Assembly: GCA_913058495.1 (NCBI GenBank)
Contig: CAJXQC010000006.1
Coordinates: 1-64,000 of the forward strand
Source: an uncultured Balneola sp.
GTDB lineage: Bacteria > Bacteroidota > Rhodothermia > Balneolales > Balneolaceae
Direction: 5' to 3'
Length of the DNA: 64,000 nt
This document shows, one piece after another, positions 42,553-52,175 of the stretch. Under the pieces are notes generated by a model. It searched no databases, was not told the origin of the DNA, and worked only from the letters and a program-made list of their open reading frames with translations. Made by a program: the position numbers and the translations under genes. Each line of letters opens with the position of its first letter. The first letter of the stretch is position 1.

Positions 42553-44550
42553 TTACATTATACGCAACCTTCTTAATATAACACCGGAAGAAGGTGCTAG
42601 AGTATAAGAATTTTCAATAGTTATTTTAGCTTTATTTAGTTTGATAGAATTTTTGTCAGCCAGAAGCTCCCAGCCTCCGGGAGGCAGATCAATTGAATGT
42701 TCTTTTTTGGGATTTCCATTCAACGAAATGAAATACTCATACGGGTCCAGATCTTGATTTGATTGAATGGAAAAAGTGATATGTAGGGGATCTTTATAAA
42801 CTTTAAAATTGATATCCGAAGGTAAAGCTTTTCTGAGAGCAGGGGAGTTTAAACGAAGTTCAATGAGCCCCTTATAATACTCAAACAAACCTTTATTGAT
42901 TTCTATTTCATTGAAATTCAGCCAGTTAGTCTCGTTGTCTTTGTTATAACTGTCATGATCGAGCAAACCGTTTCTTTTATCCCGATTTCTCGGATCAAAG
43001 ATCAGTTTTGAGCGAGCCCATTCCTGTCCGGCATGTATCATAGTTACTCCCTGACTAACAAAAAGAGTAAGCGATGCCAGTTTGGCTGTGTCTAATTCTT
43101 CCTGAGATAGATGAGTAAGTGCTCTTTTGTTTTCAAACTTCTGTTCATTTTTAGAATGATCCAAGGATATCCGGATGAAATCTCCAAGAGTGTAACCATC
43201 ATGACTTTCAATATAATTGAGCGAATGAGCAGAGGTACTAAAAAGTCCTTTTTCTCCCTCTTTTAATGTTCCGCGGATGAAATTTTCGATGGCAAATCGT
43301 GAAGTTTCATGATTCCATCCACCAAAAATAAACCCTTTATCAGAAATAGGGTGAGAGCCTTTGATCCCGTTTCTGATCTTGTCGTTCCAGGAGATCCAGC
43401 CGTGATCGGAGAATCTCGAAGGTTTATATTCTCCGCCCCAGGGTTCAGCGATCAAAATTACATCAGGATTGATCTTTTGAGCTTCTTGTTTGATAAGGTC
43501 AATAGTTTCCCAATCTATAATTCCTGCCAGATCAAACCTGAAACCATCAATATGATATTCTTTGATCCAGTGCAGTACAGAATCAACGATCAACTTTCTG
43601 GAATACTCAGATGTAGTATCAATATCATTTCCGGTCCAGCTGTTGTTGATGAAGTTACCTTTTTCATCAAGTTTAAAATAATGTTCTTTAGCCAGAATTT
43701 TGAGCGGATTTTGATCATAATGAGAAGCATGATTGTAAACCACATCCATTATAACTGCGATATCATTTTGATGAAGTTCACGTACTAAGCTTTTTAGCTC
43801 TGTAATCGCATTCTCTGATTTCCCGATCACTTCATCTTTATTAAGATTGGCATCAGAAGCGTATAAGGTTTCCGGAGCGTGAAAGAAAGATGTCATGTAG
43901 CCCCAATAATTTCTGGCGTAAGGATTCCAGGTATTCTTTATTCCTTCTTTGGTTTGTTCGTTAAACGGAGGCTCGAAATAAGCAAACTTCTGCAAGGGCA
44001 AAAACTCAACTGCATTTACGTTAAGCCTTTTCAGGTGTGAAATGCCACCAACTTCAGCTTCTCTGAAATCATTATAGATTCCCTGAACAAATGTTCTTGC
44101 TGAAGAGTGAGCAACCATGTCTTTGATGTGAGTCTCATAAATAATGAGATCTCTTGGGTCCTCAACTTTAATAAAGCGATCATCCTGCCAATCAAATTCT
44201 TTTGATCGAATGATCTTTGTTTTCGGAAATTGGAGATGATGATTTGTAGTAGTTACAAATGTACTCCAGGGATCAGCTGCATGTTGGGACTCACCATTTC
44301 CGGATACACGGTAACAGTACCATTTATTAGTCAGATCTTCGGAAACAAAGGAGTTCCAGATTCCACTTTCATCTTTAGTGCAGGGATAGACAGAGCCTTC
44401 TTCATCCGGATAGTTATCGTAAACTATTACTTCAACAGATTCAGATAAAGGGGAGAAGACTCTGAAGACTACACCGTGATCAAGAATGGTAAAGCCCATT
44501 TTAAAGATGTCGAAATCTTCCGTTACAACAGTTTGGGAATTCAAACTCAA
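42553..44550 (-). CDS. pulA: Type I pullulanase/glycogen debranching enzyme, GH13
   Basis: A 665-residue cytoplasmic protein (no signal peptide). An N-terminal CBM48-type domain (FTILDHGVVFRVFSPLSESV) precedes the GH13 barrel. The conserved regions are present: DVVYNHASHYDQNPL, nucleophile Asp in GFRFDLAGIIDWET, acid Glu in VILIAEPWGGEY, and YIESHDGYTLGDFI. The pullulanase hallmark YNWGYDP is altered to NYWGYMTSFFHAPE. This places it with a branch seen in this phylum and leaves substrate preference (pullulan versus glycogen limit dextrin) open. It overlaps metG by 4 bases (ATGA), an unusual pairing that suggests co-translation. Confidence 0.88.
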   Translation of the reverse strand: MSLNSQTVVTEDFDIFKMGFTILDHGVVFRVFSPLSESVEVIVYDNYPDEEGSVYPCTKDESGIWNSFVSEDLTNKWYCYRVSGNGESQHAADPWSTFVTTTNHHLQFPKTKIIRSKEFDWQDDRFIKVEDPRDLIIYETHIKDMVAHSSARTFVQGIYNDFREAEVGGISHLKRLNVNAVEFLPLQKFAYFEPPFNEQTKEGIKNTWNPYARNYWGYMTSFFHAPETLYASDANLNKDEVIGKSENAITELKSLVRELHQNDIAVIMDVVYNHASHYDQNPLKILAKEHYFKLDEKGNFINNSWTGNDIDTTSEYSRKLIVDSVLHWIKEYHIDGFRFDLAGIIDWETIDLIKQEAQKINPDVILIAEPWGGEYKPSRFSDHGWISWNDKIRNGIKGSHPISDKGFIFGGWNHETSRFAIENFIRGTLKEGEKGLFSTSAHSLNYIESHDGYTLGDFIRISLDHSKNEQKFENKRALTHLSQEELDTAKLASLTLFVSQGVTMIHAGQEWARSKLIFDPRNRDKRNGLLDHDSYNKDNETNWLNFNEIEINKGLFEYYKGLIELRLNSPALRKALPSDINFKVYKDPLHITFSIQSNQDLDPYEYFISLNGNPKKEHSIDLPPGGWELLADKNSIKLNKAKITIENSYTLAPSSGVILRRLRIM

Positions 44551-46580
44551 GTTATTGTGCTTCCTGATTCAGCTTCAGTGTCTACAAACTTAAGATTGCC
44601 TTCGGTATCTTCAGCCATCAGAATCATTCCGGCACTTTCAACACCCATAAGCTTTTTTGGGGCCAGATTTGCAACCACGCTAACTTTCTGGCCAACAATA
44701 TTCTCCATATCAACGTGCTTAGCTATACCTGAAACTATGGTTCTGGTCTCGATGCCGATATCGACCTTGAGTTTTAAAAGTTTATCTGATTTTTCAATTT
44801 TCTCTGCTTCTAAGATCTCTCCGGCTCGTATGTCCAGTTTCATGAAATCTTCAAAGCCAATATTATCTTTCAATGGTGTAAATTTTGAGGTTGGGTCATT
44901 TGCGGCAGCTCTTTCTTCTAATCTGGCTACCTGAGCTTCAATTTCTTCATCTTCTACTTTAGTAAAAAGCACTTCTCCTGGATCTATCGAGTTTCCTACT
45001 TCCAACATTGAATCAGAAATGCTGTCCCAAGATACATCTCCGGAATAAGAGAGCTGATTCCTTAGTTTTTTCATGGAATCAGGGAGGATGGGCTCCATCA
45101 ATACAGAAAGAGCAGCACATATTTGTAAACTTACATGTAAAGAGTTGGCACAAGCCTGAGGGTCACTGTTTCTGGTTTTCCAGGGCTCAGTTTCGGTAAA
45201 GTATTTATTTCCGGTTCTGGCTAGATTCATCATTTCAGAAATAGCTTCCTTAAACTTAAATGCTTCGAAAGCCCGGGTTACTTTTTCTTTTTGAGTTTCG
45301 ATGGCTTTCAGGGCATCGAGATCGATTTGTTGTGGGTCAACAAGTTCAGGAACCTCTCCATCAGCAAATTTTTGAGTAAAGGAGAGTGCTCTGAATACAA
45401 AATTACCCAAAACAGCTGCCAGTTCATTATTGACTCTGGCTTGAAAATCTTTCCATGAAAAATCGGAGTCTTTGCTTTCAGGAAGAGTAGTTCCCAATGC
45501 ATAACGAAGCAGATCCGGTGAAAAATCTTCTAAATATTCATGAAGCCAAACCGCCCATCCACGAGAAGTAGAAAGCTTTTTACCCTCCAGATTCAAAAAC
45601 TCGTTCGCTGGAACGTTCTCCGGCATAACGTATCCACCGTGTTCCATCAGGATGGTCGGAAACATGATGCAGTGAAAAACGATATTATCTTTTCCTATAA
45701 AATGATATAGTTCGGAATTCTCATCCTTCCAGTAATCTTTCCAGACTTCAGGAGTTCCTTTTTGTTCAGCCCATTCTTTAGTTGCAGAGATGTAACCGAT
45801 AGGAGCATCAAACCAAACGTAGAGAACTTTTCCTTTTGCATTCTCTAAAGGAACAGGAACGCCCCAACTTAAGTCTCTAGTGGCAGCTCTGTCTGCAAGT
45901 CCATCGTTCAACCAGCTTTTAACCTGCCCCATAACATTAGGTTTCCAGTTCTTTCTGGTATCCAGCCATTTTTCCAGTTTTTCCTGAGTATCTCCAAGTG
46001 GCATATACCAGTGCTCGGTTTCTTTCAATTCAGGTTTTTCTCCTGAAAGTGCCGAAACCGGATCGATCAATTCAGTAGGAGAAAGCGAGGTTCCGCAGTT
46101 CTCACATTGATCTCCATAAGCTTCTGTGTAACTGCAATTTGGGCAAGTTCCCTTAACATATCTGTCAGGTAAAAACATGTCAGTTTTAGAATCGTAAAGC
46201 TGCTTTTCGGTTTTCTTTTTGAAGTATCCTTTGTCATTAAGGTTTGTGAAGAATTCCTGAGCTGTTTCACGATGAGTTTCAGAACTGGTTCTTCCGTAAT
46301 AATCGAAAGAAATTCCAAATTCCTCGAACACTTTCTTGTTCATTTCATGAAATCGATCAACAATATCCTGAGGTTTCACACCTTCTTTTTCAGCCGCAAT
46401 TGTGATGGGAACTCCGTGTTCATCCGACCCACAAATAAAAACAATATCATCGCCTCTGAGTCTTTTATAGCGCGTATAGAAATCGGGAGTTAAATAAGCT
46501 CCTGCTAAATGACCTAAGTGAAGCGGCCCGTTTGCATAAGGCAGGGCGGCAGTAACAAGAATTCGTTTATTGTCTGACAT
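44547..46580 (-). CDS. metG: Methionine--tRNA ligase
   Basis: A 677-residue class I synthetase. The HIGH motif is HLGH (21-24) in PYANGPLHLGHLAGAYL. The zinc knuckle is CPNCSYTEAYGDQCENCG. The KMSKS-like KLSTS (about 335) is in LEGKKLSTSRGWAVW. A C-terminal tRNA-binding domain (about residue 575 onward) is fused: MKLDIRAGEILEAEKIEKSD, then VVANLAPKKLMGVES. It charges tRNA-Met. Length matches the long dimeric form (about 680). It stands upstream of pulA with ATGA overlap. Confidence 0.98.
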   Translation of the reverse strand: MSDNKRILVTAALPYANGPLHLGHLAGAYLTPDFYTRYKRLRGDDIVFICGSDEHGVPITIAAEKEGVKPQDIVDRFHEMNKKVFEEFGISFDYYGRTSSETHRETAQEFFTNLNDKGYFKKKTEKQLYDSKTDMFLPDRYVKGTCPNCSYTEAYGDQCENCGTSLSPTELIDPVSALSGEKPELKETEHWYMPLGDTQEKLEKWLDTRKNWKPNVMGQVKSWLNDGLADRAATRDLSWGVPVPLENAKGKVLYVWFDAPIGYISATKEWAEQKGTPEVWKDYWKDENSELYHFIGKDNIVFHCIMFPTILMEHGGYVMPENVPANEFLNLEGKKLSTSRGWAVWLHEYLEDFSPDLLRYALGTTLPESKDSDFSWKDFQARVNNELAAVLGNFVFRALSFTQKFADGEVPELVDPQQIDLDALKAIETQKEKVTRAFEAFKFKEAISEMMNLARTGNKYFTETEPWKTRNSDPQACANSLHVSLQICAALSVLMEPILPDSMKKLRNQLSYSGDVSWDSISDSMLEVGNSIDPGEVLFTKVEDEEIEAQVARLEERAAANDPTSKFTPLKDNIGFEDFMKLDIRAGEILEAEKIEKSDKLLKLKVDIGIETRTIVSGIAKHVDMENIVGQKVSVVANLAPKKLMGVESAGMILMAEDTEGNLKFVDTEAESGSTIT

Positions 46581-46707
46581 TAAAGTAATAACTGGAATTT
46601 AATTTGATGCGAAGATAAGCAAACAAAAGCGCTGAATCATTGATTTATTTAGGTCATAATCAGTTGTGATAAATTTAAGTTTTTAGTATATATATTTAAT
46701 CAAAATA

Positions 46708-48273
46708 TCAAAACTCAGAGCTTTTAAACTCCGGTGCTTTTCTCACTTTTGTTAATTGCTCAAAAGAATAAGCCATTTCGATCATTTCAGGCTCCATCCA
46801 TGCACCGCCAAAGAAAGTAATACCAACAGGTAAACCATCAATAAAGCCCATTGGAACAGTTATCGAAGCATATCCGGCTCTGGCAGCAGGGGAACTTGAT
46901 GATGTCCCGAAATTATCTCCGTTAGTATGATCCGTTTTCCAGGCAGGTCCGCCGGTAATACCTATAAAACCGTGTAGATCATGTTCTTCCATTACTTTAT
47001 CAATTCCTTCTTCACGGGCTGCTTTCAGCATGTTTGTACGTGCTTTGATGTATTCTTCCGAATCTAGGTCGCCTTTTTTTTGTGCTTGAAGTAAAATATC
47101 GTGATCAAATTTCATTTCAACAGGATCGGCTAATGTTTTTTCGATGATCTCTTCCAGATCTGCAACCGTGGCATTTTCTCCTAATGATTCCAGGTATTTG
47201 TTGATACCATCCTTGAATTCATAAAGCAAAACATTGTAACCATCTCGGCCCGATACATTTCCTATTCTGTCGATTTCTACAATGGTAACACCTTGTTCTT
47301 CCAGAAATCGAATAGTTTCGTACATCAAAGTATCCGTTTTGTGATCGCTGCTGATGGATGGTTTATACAGACCAAGTCTTTTTCCCTCTAGCGCTCCCGT
47401 TTTCAGAAACTGAGTGTAGTCAGTATGAAATTTCTCTTCGCTTTCATTGGTGTATGAATCTCGCTCATCTATTCCAACCATAACGCCCAACATAATAGCC
47501 GCATCAGTAACCGTTCGTGCCATTGGTCCGGGCGTATCCTGGGTTTCTGAAATTGGAATGATTCCTGATCGACTCAACAACCCAACCGTTGGTTTTATCC
47601 CTACAACTCCATTTGCAGATGAGGGGCAGGTGATAGATCCATTTGTCTCTGTGCCAATAGCTAACATTGCAAAGTTGGCGGATACAGAAGCTCCTGATCC
47701 CGCGCTTGAACCACATGGATTTCGTGTTATATCAAAAGGATTTTTTGTTTGTCCGCCCAAACCACTCCAGCCACTTGATGAATTATTGCTATGGAAATTT
47801 GCCCACTCGCTAAGGTTCGCTTTTCCCAGAATAATGGCTCCGCTTTCTCTGAGTTTTTGCACAATGTAAGCGTCTTGTACGGGCATGGAACCTTCCATAA
47901 CTCTGGAACCGGCTGTGTTAGCCATTTTATCTTTTGTATCGATATTGTCCTTTAGTAAAACCGGTATTCCGTGTAATGCTCCAAACGTATTTCCCTCAGC
48001 TATTTTTTGATCTAATTCCTCAGCGATGGCAATAGCATCCGGATTAATGGTGATCACAGAATTGATCTCAGGACCATCTTGATCATATTGTTCGATTCGT
48101 TCCAGATAAGCTTCAACTACATCTTTAGCTGTGTAAGTTCCTTTTTTATAGTTCTCATGAAGTTCTTCAATAGTGGCTTCTTCCAATCCCAGCTGATCAA
48201 ATTTGGATTGGGAAGGTTGACAAGCTATAAATGCAGCAAGGATAAATAAAAAGGCAACTCTGACGATGTTCAT
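46708..48273 (-). CDS. Exported amidase, amidase-signature family
   Basis: A 521-residue protein with a hydrophobic leader ending in a lipobox-like FIAC (Cys18), so probably a lipoprotein. The amidase-signature core is complete: catalytic Lys108 in GIPVLLKDNIDTKD, the Gly/Ser stretch NPCGSSAGSGASVSANFAML, and nucleophile region TETNGSITCPSSANGVVGIK with the Ser-cisSer-Lys triad. Members hydrolyse amide bonds; the substrate is unknown. The extracytoplasmic location sets it apart from GatA, which is cytoplasmic. Monocistronic, with a 127-base gap to metG. Confidence 0.93.
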   Translation of the reverse strand: MNIVRVAFLFILAAFIACQPSQSKFDQLGLEEATIEELHENYKKGTYTAKDVVEAYLERIEQYDQDGPEINSVITINPDAIAIAEELDQKIAEGNTFGALHGIPVLLKDNIDTKDKMANTAGSRVMEGSMPVQDAYIVQKLRESGAIILGKANLSEWANFHSNNSSSGWSGLGGQTKNPFDITRNPCGSSAGSGASVSANFAMLAIGTETNGSITCPSSANGVVGIKPTVGLLSRSGIIPISETQDTPGPMARTVTDAAIMLGVMVGIDERDSYTNESEEKFHTDYTQFLKTGALEGKRLGLYKPSISSDHKTDTLMYETIRFLEEQGVTIVEIDRIGNVSGRDGYNVLLYEFKDGINKYLESLGENATVADLEEIIEKTLADPVEMKFDHDILLQAQKKGDLDSEEYIKARTNMLKAAREEGIDKVMEEHDLHGFIGITGGPAWKTDHTNGDNFGTSSSSPAARAGYASITVPMGFIDGLPVGITFFGGAWMEPEMIEMAYSFEQLTKVRKAPEFKSSEF

Positions 48274-48350
48274 GTTCCTGTAGTTAGTTAAGTAGAATTG
48301 TACGGGAATATAAAACAGAGATGAAGAAAAGGAAGTAAAATGTTATAGGT

Positions 48351-48408
48351 GAGGAGTGAGGAGTGAGGAGTGAGGAGTGAGGAGTGAGGAGTGAGGAGTG
48401 AGGAGTGA
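48351..48408. repeat. Heptanucleotide tandem repeat (GAGGAGT, 8.3 copies)
   Basis: GAGGAGT is repeated eight times without a mismatch and ends with GA of a ninth copy. It lies upstream of the amidase gene (77 bases from its start) in non-coding sequence. Perfect short repeats of this kind expand and contract by slippage, so copy number probably varies between strains. Confidence 0.9.
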
Positions 48409-48412
48409 CTAC

Positions 48413-48437
48413 GTCATCCTGAACTTGTTTCAGGATC
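48413..48437. repeat. REP-like palindrome
   Basis: GTCATCCTGAACTTGTTTCAGGATC contains the inverted repeat ATCCTGAA / TTCAGGAT with a five-base loop (ACTTGT-type centre). It shares GTCATCCTGA with the element at 7671-7709. Confidence 0.6.
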
Positions 48438-48688
48438 TTTGTGATGTTTAGATTCTATTTACTAGGCCAAATATTTCCGCACAAGCGGTATGACGATTGA
48501 ACTAGAAAGGGTATCGGGACGAAGATCTACACAATCTAGCAAAAGCCTTTTCGCCGAGCCTGAAGGCTCTTCTGGTTTAAGCTTCTAATCTGATTAATCT
48601 AAGGTTAGAAGGGTGCGTGCCTGCAATAGGGTAGGTTTAGGTCCTCAAAAACAGGATTACGCTATTTGATTCAGTAAAAGAATTTTCA
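48438..48688. other. Intergenic, repeat-derived, no gene seen
   Basis: Contains GATCTACACAATCTAG (48524-48539), almost the same as the tail of the repeat at 7671-7709 (GATCTACACAACTAG), and a weak inverted repeat CCTGAAGGCTCTTCTGG. No frame of useful length; it is the downstream end of mfd. Confidence 0.45.
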
Positions 48689-51600
48689 CTATATCTTTTC
48701 TGCTAATTTTTTCAAAAACGCTGTAGCGCCAAATACATCCGGAATATCCTGAATAGCCAGTCTTACGGCTTCATTTTTTTGAATAAGCTGAAATTTATCA
48801 GGTTTCAATTGCTCTAAACTTTTGAGTATAGTTTGAAATTTTCCGCTTTCGTAAAACGGTTCCGCAAGTTTTGAATCTGATTTTGGACAAACTGCCCACA
48901 TGCGTTTTGAGCGAATAGTTACTTTTGTAAACAAGCACTGCGAAGCAAAGAGTTTGATCTTACTTGCTTCGATCAGGTATTTGGCAGCTTTAGGTGCCGG
49001 ACCAAATCTATCTTCTATCTCTTCTTTCCAACCTAATATCTCATCTTCTGTTTTAGCTTGTGACAGTTTTCTATATAGATTCAATCGTTCTACACTGTCA
49101 CTTACATAGTTATTAGGGAGCAAGGCAGATTCATCGAACTCAACAACGGTTTCCGGGAGTTCTATTTCTGCTTCAACACCTTCAAACATATCACTAAACT
49201 CTGATTCTTTAAGTTCCCGAACGGCATCATTCAGGATCTTGGAATAGAGTTCAAAGCCAATATCATTGATAAATCCGCTTTGTTCTCCTCCAAGGATATT
49301 TCCGGCTCCCCGGATATCCAAATCCCGCATTGCGATGTTGAAACCGGAACCTAGATCTGAAAACTCCTCAAGAGCCAAAAGACGTTTTCTGGCCTCAGGG
49401 GTAAGAGTTTGAATAGGTCGGGTAATGAGATAACAAAATGCCTTTCTGTTTGATCGCCCAACCCGACCTCTGAGCTGATGCAGTTCTGCCAAACCAAAAT
49501 TATCTGCCTGATTTATGATAATAGTGTTAGCATTTGCAATATCAATTCCGTTTTCAACGATGTTAGTAGACACCAATACATCAAACTTATGATTATAAAA
49601 GTCAGTAATGATCTTTTCGAGTTGAGAGCCCGTCATTTGACCATGTCCGAATCGAACACGAACATCCGGAACCAGACGCCGGATCATTTCAGCAACTTCT
49701 TCAATGTTTTTTACTCTGTTATTAATAAAGAAAACCTGACCACCACGACTCATTTCCTGAAGTATAGCATCTTTGATCAATTCTTCGTCAAAGCTGTGAA
49801 TTTCGGTGTAAACAGGCTGCCGATTAGGAGGTGGTGTATTTATTATACTTAAGTCTCTTGCGCCCATCAGAGAAAATTGAAGAGTTCTGGGGATAGGAGT
49901 AGCTGTAAGTGTTAGTACATCTACAGCGGCTCTGAATTCTTTAAGTTTTTCTTTAGCACTTACTCCAAATCGTTGTTCTTCATCTACAACTATCAAACCA
50001 AGATCATTGAACTTTATATCTTTGGAGAGAATTCTGTGGGTACCTATCAGAATATCGACTTCTCCGGCGTCCAGCTTTTTTAATACTTTAGTTTGTTCCG
50101 CTTTTGTCCTGAATCTTGAAAGCACTTCAACAGAAACAGGAAATTTCCCAACCCTTTTTTGAAATGTTTTAGCATGTTGCTCAGCAAGTATAGTAGTAGG
50201 AACAAGTACTCCAACTTGTTTATGATCCATAACGGCTTTGAATGCAGCTCTTACAGCAACTTCAGTTTTACCAAAACCAACATCTCCACAAACCAGACGG
50301 TCCATAGGCTGTTCACTTTGCATATCCTGTTTTACAGCCTGTATAGCCAGATCTTGATCCGGGGTTTCTTCGAACTGGAAATTAGCTTCCATTTCTGTTT
50401 GCCAACTTGTGTCCTCGCTGAAGGAATAAGCTTTTTGTGCCTTTCTTTTAGCGTATAATAAGATAAGTTCTCTGGCAATGTCCTTTACTTTCTTCTTGGT
50501 CTGAGCTTTTTTTCTTGCCCATTCACCAGAACCGAGTTTAGTTATTCTTGGAGCAGTTCCTTCTTTACCTGAATATTTTTGAAGTTTATGCAGGCTACTC
50601 ACATTTACATAAAGAACAGAGTCATCTTTATAGCGAAGTACAACGACTTCCTGTTCTGTTTCTTTTACCTGAATATTTTTGAAGCCTGCAAATTTCCCGA
50701 TTCCATAATCTACATGAACTACAAAATCTCCGATGTTAAGGTCTTTGAGTTCCTTGAAGGATATACCGCCCTGATGTTTTCTTTTCTTTATTTTAGGGCG
50801 GTAATAACGGTTAAAAATTTGATGGTCAGTATAAACACAAAGGCCCGATGAAGGATATATGAAACCTTCATGTAAGGATTTAACCATCAGGGAATAATCA
50901 AATTCTTGAGATCTTTCTCCAAGCAATTCTTCAAACCTTCTTTTTTGCCCATCATTGTCACAGCAAATCAGAACATGATTTCCAGCCTGACTTTGTTGGG
51001 TGATGTCCTTCCGTAATAATTCAAAATTTCCGTGGAAGTCAGGTTGTGGTTTAGATCCAAAACTGAAATGATTTTTAAAGGCGTTTGAAGTGCCGAATAT
51101 AATCTGATTATTAAATTTGTTGATACCTTCAAGGTATTCAGCTTCAGATAGATATAGCTTTTCTGTTTTTGAAACTTCAGGATCATCTAAATCATTATAT
51201 GCTTGTTCAGACTGATGAAAAAAATCTTCAATATTTGATAGGATCAGTTCAGGATTTATCAGAACTATCGCCGTGTCTTCATGAAAATAAGAAAGAAAAC
51301 CTGACTTCTCTGAGTCAGGTAAATTTGTAAGGTCAGGGATAAATTTAGCTTGATTTAAAAAAGAAACTGATCGTTGAGAATCGGCATCAAATTCCCGAAT
51401 AGATTCCAGTTCATCCCCAAAAAACTCAAGTCGAATCGGGTATTCTCCCGCAAATGGATACACATCAAAGATTCCGCCACGAATTGCAAAGTCACCGGGT
51501 TCATCTACGAATCTTGTAGGATTATATCCCTGATCTACGAGTTGTTCTTTTAATTTTTCCGGATCAAGTATATTTCCTTTTGTAACAGATACACTCACTT

Positions 51601-52009
51601 TATCGAGTACATGAGGAGGCGCTACTTTTTCTGAAATTGCGGAAGCTGAAGCAGTAACAATTTTTTTTGCACGGCTTTTTAATTGTTCAAGAGCTTCTGA
51701 TCTGAGTACAAGTGAGCCAGAATCTACGATTTGACCTGAATCGTAAGGTTTATGGTTAGTGGCAGGAAAACTGATCAGCTTTGATTCTGATATTACATTC
51801 AAATCAGCTTTTAAAAAACGCTCATTTTCCTCTGTATCTGTGATAACCAAAACAGTCTTATATGACTTATTCAGTTCATTTATGGCAAATGAAGTTAAAG
51901 AGCCTACGCTTTCTTTTATTAAAACATGACTATTGTTGTTTATAAATGACAGGTATTCTGAAAATAATGGAGTGTCAGAGACTCTTTTTACTAAAGTACT
52001 TTTCTTCAT
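48689..52009 (-). CDS. mfd: Transcription-repair coupling factor Mfd
   Basis: A 1106-residue SF2 translocase. The UvrB-like N-terminal module is present (GDFAIRGGIFDVYPFAGEYP). The RNA polymerase interaction domain is around residue 430 (IGDFVVHVDYGIGKFAGFKN). The motor has Walker A GDVGFGKTEVA, VDEEQRFGV, LTATPIPRTLQFS, VENGIDIANANTIIINQAD and QLRGRVGRSNRKAFCY. The C-terminal TRCF domain contains FEGVEAEIELPE. It removes stalled RNA polymerase and recruits UvrA. Length is at the short end of the family (1,100-1,150). Monocistronic. Confidence 0.98.
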   Translation of the reverse strand: MKKSTLVKRVSDTPLFSEYLSFINNNSHVLIKESVGSLTSFAINELNKSYKTVLVITDTEENERFLKADLNVISESKLISFPATNHKPYDSGQIVDSGSLVLRSEALEQLKSRAKKIVTASASAISEKVAPPHVLDKVSVSVTKGNILDPEKLKEQLVDQGYNPTRFVDEPGDFAIRGGIFDVYPFAGEYPIRLEFFGDELESIREFDADSQRSVSFLNQAKFIPDLTNLPDSEKSGFLSYFHEDTAIVLINPELILSNIEDFFHQSEQAYNDLDDPEVSKTEKLYLSEAEYLEGINKFNNQIIFGTSNAFKNHFSFGSKPQPDFHGNFELLRKDITQQSQAGNHVLICCDNDGQKRRFEELLGERSQEFDYSLMVKSLHEGFIYPSSGLCVYTDHQIFNRYYRPKIKKRKHQGGISFKELKDLNIGDFVVHVDYGIGKFAGFKNIQVKETEQEVVVLRYKDDSVLYVNVSSLHKLQKYSGKEGTAPRITKLGSGEWARKKAQTKKKVKDIARELILLYAKRKAQKAYSFSEDTSWQTEMEANFQFEETPDQDLAIQAVKQDMQSEQPMDRLVCGDVGFGKTEVAVRAAFKAVMDHKQVGVLVPTTILAEQHAKTFQKRVGKFPVSVEVLSRFRTKAEQTKVLKKLDAGEVDILIGTHRILSKDIKFNDLGLIVVDEEQRFGVSAKEKLKEFRAAVDVLTLTATPIPRTLQFSLMGARDLSIINTPPPNRQPVYTEIHSFDEELIKDAILQEMSRGGQVFFINNRVKNIEEVAEMIRRLVPDVRVRFGHGQMTGSQLEKIITDFYNHKFDVLVSTNIVENGIDIANANTIIINQADNFGLAELHQLRGRVGRSNRKAFCYLITRPIQTLTPEARKRLLALEEFSDLGSGFNIAMRDLDIRGAGNILGGEQSGFINDIGFELYSKILNDAVRELKESEFSDMFEGVEAEIELPETVVEFDESALLPNNYVSDSVERLNLYRKLSQAKTEDEILGWKEEIEDRFGPAPKAAKYLIEASKIKLFASQCLFTKVTIRSKRMWAVCPKSDSKLAEPFYESGKFQTILKSLEQLKPDKFQLIQKNEAVRLAIQDIPDVFGATAFLKKLAEKI

Positions 52010-52175
52010 GAATAGGTTAAGAGATACAGGAAACTAATTAGAATCTTAAGGTACGAAAGAAGATGGAAGAAAGAATGGGGAACATAAGAACAGTTGAATA
52101 TTCAACATCGAATAAGGGAACATTCAACTTTTTAAGAAAGAATTTGAATGTCGCAAACTGATTTTTGTATTTCGT

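Noticed and set aside
48351-48408. CRISPR-like array
   Set aside because: The units are 7 bases long with no spacers; it is a simple tandem repeat.
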